A DNA stretch of 54,813 nt from Streptococcus mitis (lineage in GTDB: Bacteria > Bacillota > Bacilli > Lactobacillales > Streptococcaceae), in assembly GCF_009496285.1 (NCBI RefSeq), contig NZ_WIJK01000015.1:1-54813 (forward strand), read 5' to 3'. Shown here piece by piece: positions 26,701 to 36,300 of the stretch. The translations under genes were made by a program, and so were the position numbers. Position 1 is the first letter of the stretch. Every line of letters begins with the position of its first letter. Below the pieces are notes generated by a model. The model was not told the DNA's origin, searched no databases, and worked only from the letters and a program-made list of their open reading frames with translations.

Positions 26701-28713
26701 TTAATCTTTTTCACCTAGCTGACTGTTGATTCTCATCATGATACTTGCAATTTTTTCTCCCCAGTATGGATCCGATGCATAAAGAACATTCATCCCTGAT
26801 GCTTTATTTCCTAGGTATGTTCTGCCATTATCAATGTAATTTTCGCGAATCCACTTAGCCGCAGCTAAGATACCCTTATCAACATCGTCAAAGCTTTTTG
26901 CTGAATCATATGGTGTTGTATCATAAGCAGCGATACCAAAGAAGTTATTTTTATCCTTAGCAATTTGGCTACGTCCCCATGAACTTTCAAGGGCACTATG
27001 GGCGATTAGATAGAGAGCGTTGATCTGATAGCGTTCTTCAGCTTCTTTAAAGATTGCACCCTTACCTGCCAGACGACTGCCCTTGATATTCATAAGAGAA
27101 TAGACTTTATCTAATTCTTCAGCCGTATAATTGCTTGGTTTTCTTAAATCTCTAAATAAGAAAGGATTTTCAACTGTAAAGTTTTTAAAGTTAATACCAT
27201 CAGCTGAATAATACTTTTTACCAATGGTCATTGATGAGCTATGAGGTGCTACACGAATACTAGCATAAGGTGATAACTCATGGTAGAGATATTTACCATC
27301 CGTAGTATAGTGAGGAATGAAGTCACTTGCAGAACTAACTGCTACAAGATCAGTCTTGTTCATATATCCTGAAAGTCCTGATATTTTGACTGGAAGTCGA
27401 CCACCTTGAACTCCAGCTCCCGTAACTGAAACAATGCTACCTTGTGAGATATAGCTGAGCCTATCACCAGAAGCACTGTAGACATAAGCTGTAATTGGAA
27501 CTACCTTATAATAGGATGATGGATCAGAAATCCATTTTCCATTGCTTTGGAATGAATAGTCTTTACCTCTGATTTTGAAAGTCCCAGTTACATAAACCCC
27601 ATCTTCTTTGAGGTAATACCAAGCGTCATAGTCCTTATCAAAAATCCATTCATTCTTAGCCATATAGCCACCAGATTTTAGATAGTAAGCACTCTGCCAT
27701 TGATTTTCAGCATAGGCGCCGTTCGACTTGAGGTAGAACCAGCTATTATATTTCTTATCAAAGATCCATTCACTCTCAGCCATGGCTCCACTATCTTTTA
27801 GATAGTATTTCGATTTCCATTGGCTACTTAGCATGTCACCATCTTTATTAAAATAGTACCATGTACCGTTGATTTTTTCCCACTTGTCGCGAATAATTTT
27901 TCCTGATTCTGTAGCATAATACCACTTATCCTCAAGTTTTAACCAGGAATTTTCCGCCATAGCACCACTACTTTTGAGAAGATAATCATTATAAATAGTA
28001 TTGTTTAACATTGTGCCAGATTCATCAAATCGATACCAAACACCGGCTATCTTTTTCCAATTATTACGAGTAACTTTCCCATCTTCATTGGCATAGTACC
28101 ATTTATCAGCAATTTTTACCCAAGAATTTTCTGCCATAGCACCACTAGTCTTGAGAAGATAATCATTATAAATAGTATTGCTTAACATTGTGCCAGATTC
28201 ATCAAATCGATACCAAACTCCAGCTATCTTTTTCCAATTATTACGAGTAACTTTCCCATCTTCATTGGCATAGTACCATTTATCAGCAATTTTTACCCAA
28301 GAAGATTCTGCCATAGCACCACTACTATTCAATAGGTAATCATTAAAGATAATATTACTAAGCATGATGCCATCTTGATTGAAATAGTACCAGACTCCTG
28401 CTATTTTTTTCCAATTTGAAACAGGCTGATTATTTTCATAATAACGCCATTGGTTATTTTCTTTTTGCCAACCTTCTTTGTTAACTACCTCTACTATTGC
28501 TTCTTTTGAAGATTGTTCCTGGGTATCAGGAGTTTTAGAGGTTGCTTTTTCAGCTTCGCTTTGTTTTTTCTTCTCATTGCTTACTGTATTCGAAGAAGCT
28601 CTTTCTGATGATTGAATATTATTGGTAGCTTGAGAATCCTCGGCATAGACGGTTGTTTTTGCAAAACCTGCCATAGAGAGGGCAACCGTACTTGCCAGCA
28701 ATATTTTTTTCAT
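26701..28713 (-). CDS. lytB: Choline-binding LytB-like endo-beta-N-acetylglucosaminidase
   Basis: A 670-residue secreted murein hydrolase. A signal peptide (about 1-24, cut near VYA-ED) is followed by a low-complexity Ser/Thr/Lys linker. About ten choline-binding-type repeats (W-K/W-Y-Y and GxM patterns) span about 78-390 and would anchor it to teichoic acids. An SH3-like part starts near 400, and the GH73 domain begins near 550 with HSALESSWGRSQ (catalytic Glu) and ASDPYWGEK at the end. This order is that of pneumococcal LytB, the cell-separation enzyme. Two 60-residue repeats are almost identical (about 135-255). It could be a paralogue of LytB. Confidence 0.88.
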   Translation of the reverse strand: MKKILLASTVALSMAGFAKTTVYAEDSQATNNIQSSERASSNTVSNEKKKQSEAEKATSKTPDTQEQSSKEAIVEVVNKEGWQKENNQWRYYENNQPVSNWKKIAGVWYYFNQDGIMLSNIIFNDYLLNSSGAMAESSWVKIADKWYYANEDGKVTRNNWKKIAGVWYRFDESGTMLSNTIYNDYLLKTSGAMAENSWVKIADKWYYANEDGKVTRNNWKKIAGVWYRFDESGTMLNNTIYNDYLLKSSGAMAENSWLKLEDKWYYATESGKIIRDKWEKINGTWYYFNKDGDMLSSQWKSKYYLKDSGAMAESEWIFDKKYNSWFYLKSNGAYAENQWQSAYYLKSGGYMAKNEWIFDKDYDAWYYLKEDGVYVTGTFKIRGKDYSFQSNGKWISDPSSYYKVVPITAYVYSASGDRLSYISQGSIVSVTGAGVQGGRLPVKISGLSGYMNKTDLVAVSSASDFIPHYTTDGKYLYHELSPYASIRVAPHSSSMTIGKKYYSADGINFKNFTVENPFLFRDLRKPSNYTAEELDKVYSLMNIKGSRLAGKGAIFKEAEERYQINALYLIAHSALESSWGRSQIAKDKNNFFGIAAYDTTPYDSAKSFDDVDKGILAAAKWIRENYIDNGRTYLGNKASGMNVLYASDPYWGEKIASIMMRINSQLGEKD
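27945..28305 (-). repeat. 180-bp tandem duplication inside the choline-binding region
   Basis: Two adjacent stretches of about 180 bp encode nearly the same 60-residue unit, each with NDYLLK-SGAMAE, KIADKWYYANEDGKVTRN and KKIAGVWYRFDESGTML. DNA identity is far higher than between other repeats of this protein, which suggests a recent duplication and possible copy-number variation. Confidence 0.75.
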
Positions 28714-28883
28714 TCTTTTCTCCTAACAAATATCTAGATATTGTATTTGATGCTTCTATATATTGTGTAAAAAACAGTATTTATCCACTATATTATACAA
28801 TATTCTGTTAAATATAAAAGTAGTATCTTTCAGAAGAAAAGAACTTGTAATATTTCTACAATATTTGAGAAATAAAAGTCAAT

Positions 28884-28921
28884 AAAAAGTAGTCGAACAT
28901 CAGCTGAACGACTACTTTTTT
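28884..28921. terminator. Bidirectional terminator after the glycan cassette
   Basis: AAAAAGTAGTCG (28884-28895) pairs with CGACTACTTTTT (28909-28920). It lies directly downstream of the stop at 28928 on the minus strand. Confidence 0.85.
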
Positions 28922-28927
28922 ATAACA

Positions 28928-29380
28928 TTATACCTGACTATAGACTTCTTTGCGATTTGTTTTTGTTGCTTTAGCAGAATTATTCCAAAGGTTTGGATTG
29001 ATGAAAATAGTGAAGATCGCTAGTATTCCAAACCCAATCCCAACATACCAGTAGGGTGCATCCAAGGTTGTTGAGCGTCCTGAAAGGTTGACAATACCAC
29101 GGAAAAGTGTACCCGCTGTAATAATCGCTACTGCCGAATTCCATAGATTTAGACTAATACGAGAGAAATGAGGGAGAACCTTGAGAAAGATTGCTAGTAG
29201 AATCCCCCCTACAAGAGGTGCAGTAAATAGATAGTGCATATGAACAGAAGTTTCTCCAAAGCTGAATGCTTCGTAAATTCTAGAAAATGCAAAGAAGAAA
29301 ATAGTGATTAGTGTGTAAGAAATGACTGTTTTCTTAAAACGTTTTTTGCCAAGATTAGTAACCGATGTAGACAATATCAC
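28928..29380 (-). CDS. Small polytopic membrane protein of the envelope glycan cassette
   Basis: I do not recognise a family. The 150-residue protein has four predicted membrane helices (about 19-36, 46-65, 77-95 and 110-128) and a basic soluble C-terminus. It starts with GTG at 29380 inside the end of the phosphodiester glycosidase gene (26-nt overlap), so it is co-translated with it. Its place after a glycosidase and a glycosyltransferase/GtrA fusion suggests a partner in making or moving a lipid-linked sugar, which is inference. Confidence 0.7.
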   Translation of the reverse strand: MILSTSVTNLGKKRFKKTVISYTLITIFFFAFSRIYEAFSFGETSVHMHYLFTAPLVGGILLAIFLKVLPHFSRISLNLWNSAVAIITAGTLFRGIVNLSGRSTTLDAPYWYVGIGFGILAIFTIFINPNLWNNSAKATKTNRKEVYSQV

Positions 29381-30266
29381 TCACCGCCCTTTCTGAAATT
29401 TTGTTTCCTCCAGTCGTTGGTTTATTGATAACCTGACCGTTGAAGTAAAGTGTAGATGATCCACCACCATCAAGGTTGTAGGCTGTTTTTGCTCCATAAG
29501 ATTTCATGACCTCAGCAAGCTGATAAAGAGAGAGACCTTCACTTTCAGAGGTACGTCCATCTGAAACCACGATGATATAGTGGTTTTCATCGATAATACC
29601 AATAGCTGTACGAGGATTTGAAGCCATTGCTTGTCCTACTTCTGTATTGGTATCAACTGCAATTTCACCATTTTCGACCAAGGCTGGTCCAAAAGCCAAG
29701 AGATTGACAACACCGTCATTTACTAGTTGCTCAGCTGAGATTTGATCTTCGTAAATGACCTTGAAAGAGCCGTCTTTATAAATAGCTAAGTCCCCATTAC
29801 TAGAATCTTCACGAACAGTATCACGATAAACAACTCCATTACGGATAACATAGCCTGTAGAGTTTGCTCCATAGTAGTCCCCATTTACCGCTAAAATGGC
29901 ATTGTTGTCAGCTGCGGTAACAGAGGTTTTTGCAGTTACGTTAGTTCTGTAGGCATTTTGAGCAAAGGCAGTTTTCAGATAATCCGATGAGCTCAGAGTA
30001 ATATCAGCAACGTAGACTTGGGTATTATTGACTGTCGTTTCAGACAAATTAACAGAAATATTGTCATCTTTATATCTAGAGTCAGTGACAGTAGCCGTTT
30101 TAGCAGCTTGACTTGCTGCTGCAGCATTGGAACTTGTGCTCGTTGTGGCAACTGTCGAGATAGTTTCAGCAAGGACAAAGGTCTTTAGCATTGAGTAACT
30201 AAAGGATCCTGTCAAGAGTAGACCAAGAACTGAGGCGTAAGCATAGCGTTTCTTTAAAAATTTCAT
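29355..30266 (-). CDS. Phosphodiester glycosidase family protein (NAGPA domain)
   Basis: A 303-residue exported protein. An N-terminal hydrophobic helix (about 10-30) acts as signal anchor, and an Ala/Ser/Thr-rich stretch follows. The NAGPA domain carries NGDYYGANSTGYVIRNG, NPRTAIGI and the C-terminal AYNLDGGGSSTLYFNG signature. Family members cleave sugar-phosphodiester bonds, so an envelope polymer or exopolysaccharide is the likely substrate. It overlaps the glycosyltransferase gene upstream by 4 nt. Confidence 0.88.
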   Translation of the reverse strand: MKFLKKRYAYASVLGLLLTGSFSYSMLKTFVLAETISTVATTSTSSNAAAASQAAKTATVTDSRYKDDNISVNLSETTVNNTQVYVADITLSSSDYLKTAFAQNAYRTNVTAKTSVTAADNNAILAVNGDYYGANSTGYVIRNGVVYRDTVREDSSNGDLAIYKDGSFKVIYEDQISAEQLVNDGVVNLLAFGPALVENGEIAVDTNTEVGQAMASNPRTAIGIIDENHYIIVVSDGRTSESEGLSLYQLAEVMKSYGAKTAYNLDGGGSSTLYFNGQVINKPTTGGNKISERAVSDIVYIGY

Positions 30267-31306
30267 AATACAGTTGATGTCCTTTCCTTAAAGATGAATT
30301 TCTTCTGCACTGTCCAAGAGACAGTGAAGAGAAGAATGCCGACGATAACTTTAGCAATCAGAAGGTTGATACCAAAGACTGTAAAGAAGAGACGAATCAG
30401 TAGCGTGTCTAAGACAAAGAGTCCAACTGCTAGACCAAAGTATCCCATCCCTGTTTTCACAAGGCTATCGTCATTTTTAAAGACTAGTTTCTTATTTGTA
30501 GAATAGTTGAAAATAGAGCTAGTCACACGAGCAACTCCGTTTGCTAGAAAGATTCGTAGACTCGTCGGAACTGTCGGCAAAATCAAGATTGCTAGGGCGT
30601 AAACGACATAGTCTACAACAAAGCTACTAAGAGATGATAAGGCAAATTTAAAGATATTTTTATAAATCATGAGCCCGTCTTGGATTGGACGGAAGTGTGA
30701 AGCCTCATTATCGTTGATATAGACAGTTTCAATAGGCACTTCTAGAATCTCGTATTCTTTTGTTGCTTCGAGCAACATATTCATTTCATATTCATAACGT
30801 TGAGCTTCAATCTTAAGCATAAACGGTATCAAGTTTGTCGTAAATGCACGAAGTCCAGTTTGCGTATCTGTTACTCCTACTCCTGTTTGAAGCTTAAAGA
30901 GAGCTTTAGTTAAGCTGTTACCAAAACGGCTACGAAGGGGAACTTTTCCAGAAAAGGCACGTACACCCAAGATTAGCTTGTTTGGATTTTCGGAAGCTTT
31001 ATTAGCCGTGCGGAAAATATCCCATACCTTGTGCTGTCCATCCGCATCTGCTGTGACAACCGTACCATAAATGTTTTGTTCTTGAATATAAGTAAAGGCT
31101 GTTTTTAGAGCCTGCCCTTTACCTTGGTTCACTTGGTGACGAATGACAGTAGCAAATTGTTTTGCTTTATCAAAGATTTTTTGGCACTCTGATGAACTGC
31201 CGTCGTCTATGACTAAGATATGAAAATCACTCTTTTCGTGAATTTTTTCAATGAGTTTGATAAGTTTATTATCTGGTTGATAAGCTGGAATGACTATGTA
31301 GTTCAT
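30263..31306 (-). CDS. Family 2 glycosyltransferase fused to a GtrA-like membrane domain
   Basis: A 347-residue fusion. Residues 1-210 form a GT2 domain with VIPAYQPDNKL, LVIDDGSSS, the VTADADGQHK metal site (DxD) and DTQTGLRAF, as in polyprenyl-phosphate sugar transferases. Residues about 225-345 hold four hydrophobic helices of GtrA type, ending QKKFIFKERT. This is a bactoprenol-glucosyltransferase-plus-flippase layout in one chain. It is the first gene of a three-gene overlapping cassette with the glycosidase and a small membrane protein, probably modifying a surface glycan. Confidence 0.9.
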   Translation of the reverse strand: MNYIVIPAYQPDNKLIKLIEKIHEKSDFHILVIDDGSSSECQKIFDKAKQFATVIRHQVNQGKGQALKTAFTYIQEQNIYGTVVTADADGQHKVWDIFRTANKASENPNKLILGVRAFSGKVPLRSRFGNSLTKALFKLQTGVGVTDTQTGLRAFTTNLIPFMLKIEAQRYEYEMNMLLEATKEYEILEVPIETVYINDNEASHFRPIQDGLMIYKNIFKFALSSLSSFVVDYVVYALAILILPTVPTSLRIFLANGVARVTSSIFNYSTNKKLVFKNDDSLVKTGMGYFGLAVGLFVLDTLLIRLFFTVFGINLLIAKVIVGILLFTVSWTVQKKFIFKERTSTVL

Positions 31307-31471
31307 ATCGATACCTCTTTCTTTGATGATGGTATAACTATACAGAACATCGCTTAAAGATACCTTATATCAGTTTTCTTTAAGAAAAAGTTTAAAAAAC
31401 TTTAAGCTTTAAAAAGGACTTATCACTTAATAAGAAATTTAGTTTGAATTTTCAGATAAAAATAAATATAC

Positions 31472-31504
31472 AAAAATCCTCAAATAGCAACTGTATTTGA
31501 GGAT
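31472..31504 (-). terminator. Terminator of the cysteine-cluster gene
   Basis: ATCCTCAAAT (31476-31485) pairs with ATTTGAGGAT (31495-31504) and is followed on the minus strand by TTTTTG. Confidence 0.8.
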
Positions 31505-31529
31505 GTATCTTATCATACAATGAGAGTAC

Positions 31530-32027
31530 TTAGTCTATTTTCTCTCTTAATCTTTCAACAAAGAGATAGGCTGCGGGGCAGGTTAGAGTATTTTTAATAG
31601 TAAGATTATTGATTTGGTAAATCTTCTTACGGTCAGTATGTGGAAATTCACGACAGGCTTTGGGACGGACGTCGTAGATGGAACAGAGATTATCGCCACC
31701 TAAAAATGGACAGGGCATAGATTTGAAAACCTTATCTCCATCCTCGTCTACCTGCAAAAACTCAGCTTCAAAGGCTGGCAATTTCATTTTAAAATACTTG
31801 GCAATACGTGTGATATCTGCTTCTTTAAAGTCTGGACCAAGACTCTTGCAGCAGTTAGCGCAGGCTGTACAATCAATTTCATTAAAAACTTCTTGATGGA
31901 TTTCAAGCGCAATTTTATCTAAATTTTTAGGAGCTTTCTTCTTTAGATTTCCTAAAAACTTACGATGCTCTTTTTGTTTTTGCAAGGCTAGTTGGTGATA
32001 ATATTCGATATCGATTTCTTTTGACAT
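31530..32027 (-). CDS. YkgJ family cysteine cluster protein
   Basis: A 165-residue protein of the YkgJ/CxxCxxCC family, thought to bind zinc or an iron-sulfur cluster. The cysteines are CTACANCCKSLGP (near residue 55), CPFLGGDNLC and RPKACREFP, and a last one lies in TLTCPAA. It is monocistronic, ending at its own terminator. Its biological role is not established. Confidence 0.85.
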   Translation of the reverse strand: MSKEIDIEYYHQLALQKQKEHRKFLGNLKKKAPKNLDKIALEIHQEVFNEIDCTACANCCKSLGPDFKEADITRIAKYFKMKLPAFEAEFLQVDEDGDKVFKSMPCPFLGGDNLCSIYDVRPKACREFPHTDRKKIYQINNLTIKNTLTCPAAYLFVERLREKID

Positions 32028-32072
32028 AGTTTCTTTCTAATTTTTAATGTTGATACAAACATTTTGTTTTAT

Positions 32073-32114
32073 ACATAAATAAAATTATGTCAAATGATTT
32101 AGAGACATAATTTT
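32073..32114. promoter_or_regulatory. Copy 4 of the 18-bp palindrome, merged with an AT-rich hairpin
   Basis: ACATAAATAAAATTATGT (32073-32090) repeats the 18-bp pattern with one arm mismatch. Its right half is also the left arm of AAAATTATGTC (32081-32091)/GACATAATTTT (32104-32114), an 11-bp hairpin that could terminate the gene ending at 32154 on the minus strand, although the T-tail (TTTTATTT) is weak. Confidence 0.45.
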
Positions 32115-32153
32115 AACAATAATGAGTCTCTCCATGCAGGACGAAAACTACCG

Positions 32154-33332
32154 CTATACTATCATTCTTTCTAAAAAAGGTTTGATGCAGTTGGTTAAAA
32201 TGCCTTCTATCCAAGATTTTTGTGCGGACGATAGATTCTCCGCATCTAAACATTCCTTTAGAAAATCACGTACCTGATCAGGTGCTATTTCAAATTCAAA
32301 AGCCTTCATTTTGTAGAAAAAGTCAAACAAAGTGTTAGAGAGATAGTCAGTTGAAAATGGAATTTCTCCGGTTTTTCGATGCATGATTAGAAGTCGGGAA
32401 AAGCGAGCTTTTTCTTCGGGTATATCCTTAAAATACGAGTTAAGCAACCAGACTTGCTTTTGTTTTCTTTCAAGAGGATCTTGACTAGCAATGCGTTGAT
32501 CCTTTTCGAGTTCTCTTTGGTACTGTTTTGATTTGATAGAACGTTCTGTCCGATTTTTACCAAAGAGAATTTTTTCCCACTGGCGCTCCTCTAGTGTCAG
32601 TGTTTCGCTCAATCCAAAGTAATCCTGATAGGCACGTTCAGCTGGTCCCATTGCTAGAACCAGATTATCCGCGTATTGTTTAGCAATCTTGTCTCGCTTC
32701 TTTCGCTCCTTTTCAGCCTTGATGCGAAGTTCCTGCTCATAGTCAATTTTTTCTTTTCCTAGTTTAACAAGATAGAGTTGATCGTCAGATTTTCCAAGTA
32801 GAAAGGGTTTGATAAATTTTTCAAGGACTTCTTCCATACGAGCTTTCTTCAAAGGCTCTGCCCTACTCCAACTTCCACCTTGAAAAACTTCCAAAAAGAG
32901 TTGATAATCTTTTTCTGGTGAAAATTGATTACCTCGATTTGACTTAAAAGCTCCCTTTTCCCATAGCCAGTTGATTAGTCGCTCATCAAAATCCGTTTTA
33001 TTAACTCGAATGACTTCTTTTTTCTGGGCCTTTCTGGTTAGATTTTCAAGCTTTCTGAGAAGTTTTTCTTCCTCTTCTAGCTGTTGATCTAGGCTAATTC
33101 TTTGGAAATGACGCACACAGTCACTCCCAATGGGAAAAAGTCGTTTGCCAGTAACTCCGTTAAAAAGTTCATAAGCATACTTAATAGCATTACCGCAGAC
33201 ACAATTGCTTCGACCGATTCCATTAAAAATCAAGGAAACTTCACTCCACTCTTTGGTAGCTTGTTCCCAAGTATCGGCTTTAGAGGCCTCTAAAACTGCA
33301 TCATATAAGTTTTTTCTAACAGGAATGGACAT
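32154..33332 (-). CDS. Unknown cytosolic protein with N-terminal Cys motif, co-transcribed with rexBA
   Basis: A 392-residue protein I cannot name. C44, C46 and C72 (CVCG and IGSDC) suggest a small N-terminal metal-binding module. Residues 75-110 and 205-300 are highly charged and helical, with Lys/Arg/Glu-rich coiled-coil character (EEEEKLLRKLENL, KAEKERKKRDK). No enzymatic motif is visible. AAAGGAG precedes the ATG, which lies 16 nt after the rexA stop. Linkage to the recombination nuclease hints at a DNA-related role, but this is only context. Confidence 0.75.
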   Translation of the reverse strand: MSIPVRKNLYDAVLEASKADTWEQATKEWSEVSLIFNGIGRSNCVCGNAIKYAYELFNGVTGKRLFPIGSDCVRHFQRISLDQQLEEEEKLLRKLENLTRKAQKKEVIRVNKTDFDERLINWLWEKGAFKSNRGNQFSPEKDYQLFLEVFQGGSWSRAEPLKKARMEEVLEKFIKPFLLGKSDDQLYLVKLGKEKIDYEQELRIKAEKERKKRDKIAKQYADNLVLAMGPAERAYQDYFGLSETLTLEERQWEKILFGKNRTERSIKSKQYQRELEKDQRIASQDPLERKQKQVWLLNSYFKDIPEEKARFSRLLIMHRKTGEIPFSTDYLSNTLFDFFYKMKAFEFEIAPDQVRDFLKECLDAENLSSAQKSWIEGILTNCIKPFLERMIV

Positions 33333-33348
33333 GATGTCTCCTTTCTTT

Positions 33349-36300
33349 TTAAAGTTTAACGACTTCTACTTGGTCTTTACCAAGTAGAATCAAATATTTT
33401 TCAACTGTTTCTATCTGATATGAACGAGATAGAGCCTCTGCATAGAGGTTTAATTGTCCTCGATAGCATTCAACAAGCTGACTAACATGCTCATAACGGT
33501 CTGTCTTGTAGTCAAAGAGAGCAATTTTATCATCGTAGAGGAGATAACCATCTAAGATTCCACGGACAACAAAGTTTTCTTGGCTCTTCTCGTCTCTTTT
33601 TAACATTGAGAAAGGTTGTTCTCGATAGAGTTTATCTTGATTTGCAAGAATCTCTTGACCGAGAGCTGTATCAAAGAAGGATAAAATTTTTCCTAGATTG
33701 ATTTTGGATTTGACAGCTGAACTTACTTGAACTTGCTCTAAAGCCTCTGTTAAAGTCTCTAAAGTTGGTTTCTTAGCTAGATTAATTCTCTGCATGAGTT
33801 CATGGGTAGCACTACCAATCTCAGCACCAGCAACTTTCTTAGTTTTAGAGAAATCAGGAAGGTTGAATTGAACAGTGCTTTCTTTTAGTTGACTTTGACC
33901 AGCTACTACTACACCTTCCATATCCATGACAGGTTCATAGAATTTTTTAAGCTGACTAGGGGTTTGTACACTTGGAAGATTGATTGCTGCACGGTGGACT
34001 TGATTATACACTTCCACTTCTTTTAGCATTTCCAACGCATCTTTGATGGTTTCTGACTGGCGATTATCTGCTTGGGATTGGTCTTGGAGCTGGCTTTTAT
34101 TTTCCAATTCTCCGATAGCTTCTTTGGTTAGGCCTTCTTCACCTTCAAAGCGCACAGTGAAATGCAAATCCTCCTTAGAAAATGCTTGATAAATGGCCCA
34201 AATCCAATCTTGGAAATTAGTAGCGTCTAGTCTAGTTTCTCGAGTCAAAAGACCTTGCCCATTTGTCGTATATTCTTTAGATTCTAACTTTTCACGAGAA
34301 CCTTTTCCAACTAAATATAATTTTTTCTCAGCTCGCGTCATAGCCACATAAAGCAAACGCATTAGTTCAGAATAACTTGCTAACTGAAGTTCTTCTTCGT
34401 TTTGCGTATAGGTCAAGCTAGGGATAGATAATTTAATAGTAGATGGAACGTATTCCTCTTTGGCATCTGTAGCAACTCTAGCAACATACTTGAGACCAAG
34501 GCCATTTCTTCGACTTAGGATGACCTCAGACATAGAATCTTGCTTGTTAAATTGCTGATCAATATTAAGGATAAAGACATAAGGAAACTCTAGGCCCTTA
34601 CTTTTATGAATACTCATAAGTTCTACAGCATCCTTAGGTGGTGCCACAGCGACATTGGCAAGATCATGCTGGGCTTCCAAGACTTGATCAATCATAGTTA
34701 TGAAACGTGATAAGCCTTTAAAATTACTCTTTTCAAACTGGTCAGCTCGTAGTGCTAGGACATATAGGTTAGCCTGTCTAGCCTGACCATTTGGTAAAGC
34801 ACCAACATAATCATAGTAAAAGCGGTCGCTATAAATTTTCCAGATAAGATCATAAAGTGAATGTGTTTTGGAATACAAACGCCAATCTTGAACGGTTTCC
34901 ATGAAAAAGCCTAGCTTCTTTTGTAATTCAGCTTTGATTAAATCCTTTTGAAGACCAATTTTCTCCTGAGCATTGACTAGTTTTTCATAAAAGTTCTCTT
35001 GAACCTTATCCTCAGAATTTTGAAGAGCTAGACGAGCCAATTCATCTTCATCAAAGCTAAACATAGGAGACTTCATGAGAGCTACTAAAGCAAAGTCTTG
35101 CAGAGGATTATGGATAACATGGAGAGTATCCAACATAACCTGCACTTCCAAAGATTGTAGATAGTTGTTTTGGGCGCCATCTGTCTTGACTGGAATACCA
35201 TACTCAGACAAGGCAAGTAGGACTTGGTCATTGCGACTTCTGCTGGCAGTTAAGAGAGCCATGTCCTTGAAAGGTACACCCTTATCATTATGAAGGTGAA
35301 TTATCTCCTTAAGCACCATGCGCATTTCACCAGTTAATTTGTTGGTTGCAAGTTCCTCCTCATCATCAGAATCGCTATCATCCTTATCATATAAGAGAAC
35401 TTCTGCCTTGTTTTCAGGATTTACTTGAATATCAGTATTTCCAAAAACAAGTTGATGCATACCATCGTATGAAATTTCCCCAACTTCCTCGTCCATAAGA
35501 TGCTTAAAGACATCATTTGTAGCATCTAGAACTTCTGAACTACTACGGAAATTTTCCTTAAGCAGAATTAACTGACCTTCTTTGCCATCTTGAGCAAATC
35601 TATGAAATTTTTCGTTAAAGATTTGGGGATCTGCCTGTCTAAAACGATAAATAGACTGCTTAATATCTCCTACCATAAAACGATTATGACCGTTTGAGAG
35701 GAGTTCCAGCATTCTCTCCTGGATGTGGTTGGTATCCTGATATTCATCGACCATAACTTCGTGGAAGCGTTCCTGATACTCTTGACGCACCTGTGGGAAG
35801 GTTTCTAAAATTTCAATGGTATAGTGGCTAATATCCGCAAATTCAAAGGCATTTTCTTCGCGCTTCCGTTGTCGATAGGCATCAACAAAATCCCTCATGA
35901 ATACTTGGAAAGTCTTTGCCAAGTCCCAGGAATCTTGATGATAATCTTCTTGGAATTTTAGTAAAGTGATTTGATCATTGAGTGCAATCAACTTTTCAAT
36001 TTTTGCTTTTCTCTCTTGGTTGTAAGTTTCTTTCAAGTCTTGCAGTTCGGCCTTACGACTAGCATTTGTAAGAGCACGACCTCCCTTATCCTTAGAGATA
36101 CTAACAACTCGGTCTAAAACTTCTTGATATTGATTAAAAGTTGATTCGTTGGTTAAAGCTCCGATTTCATCTAAAACTTGTTGGACAGATTCTAAATAAG
36201 CTGCTTTGCCAAATTCCTTGGCATCATTATCCAAATGATAACGGAAAAAGCTTTCTAAATCCCAAAGTCTTTCTTTTATATCCTCTGCAAGGGTTTCTTT

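Noticed and set aside
27945..28305. Repeats considered as a CRISPR array
   Set aside because: The repeats are in frame inside a choline-binding protein with 180-bp units and no spacers.
31387..31425. CiaR-type site (TTTAAG-N5-TTTAAG) upstream of the glycan cassette
   Set aside because: TTTAAG-like words are present but with wrong spacing; probably AT-rich chance.
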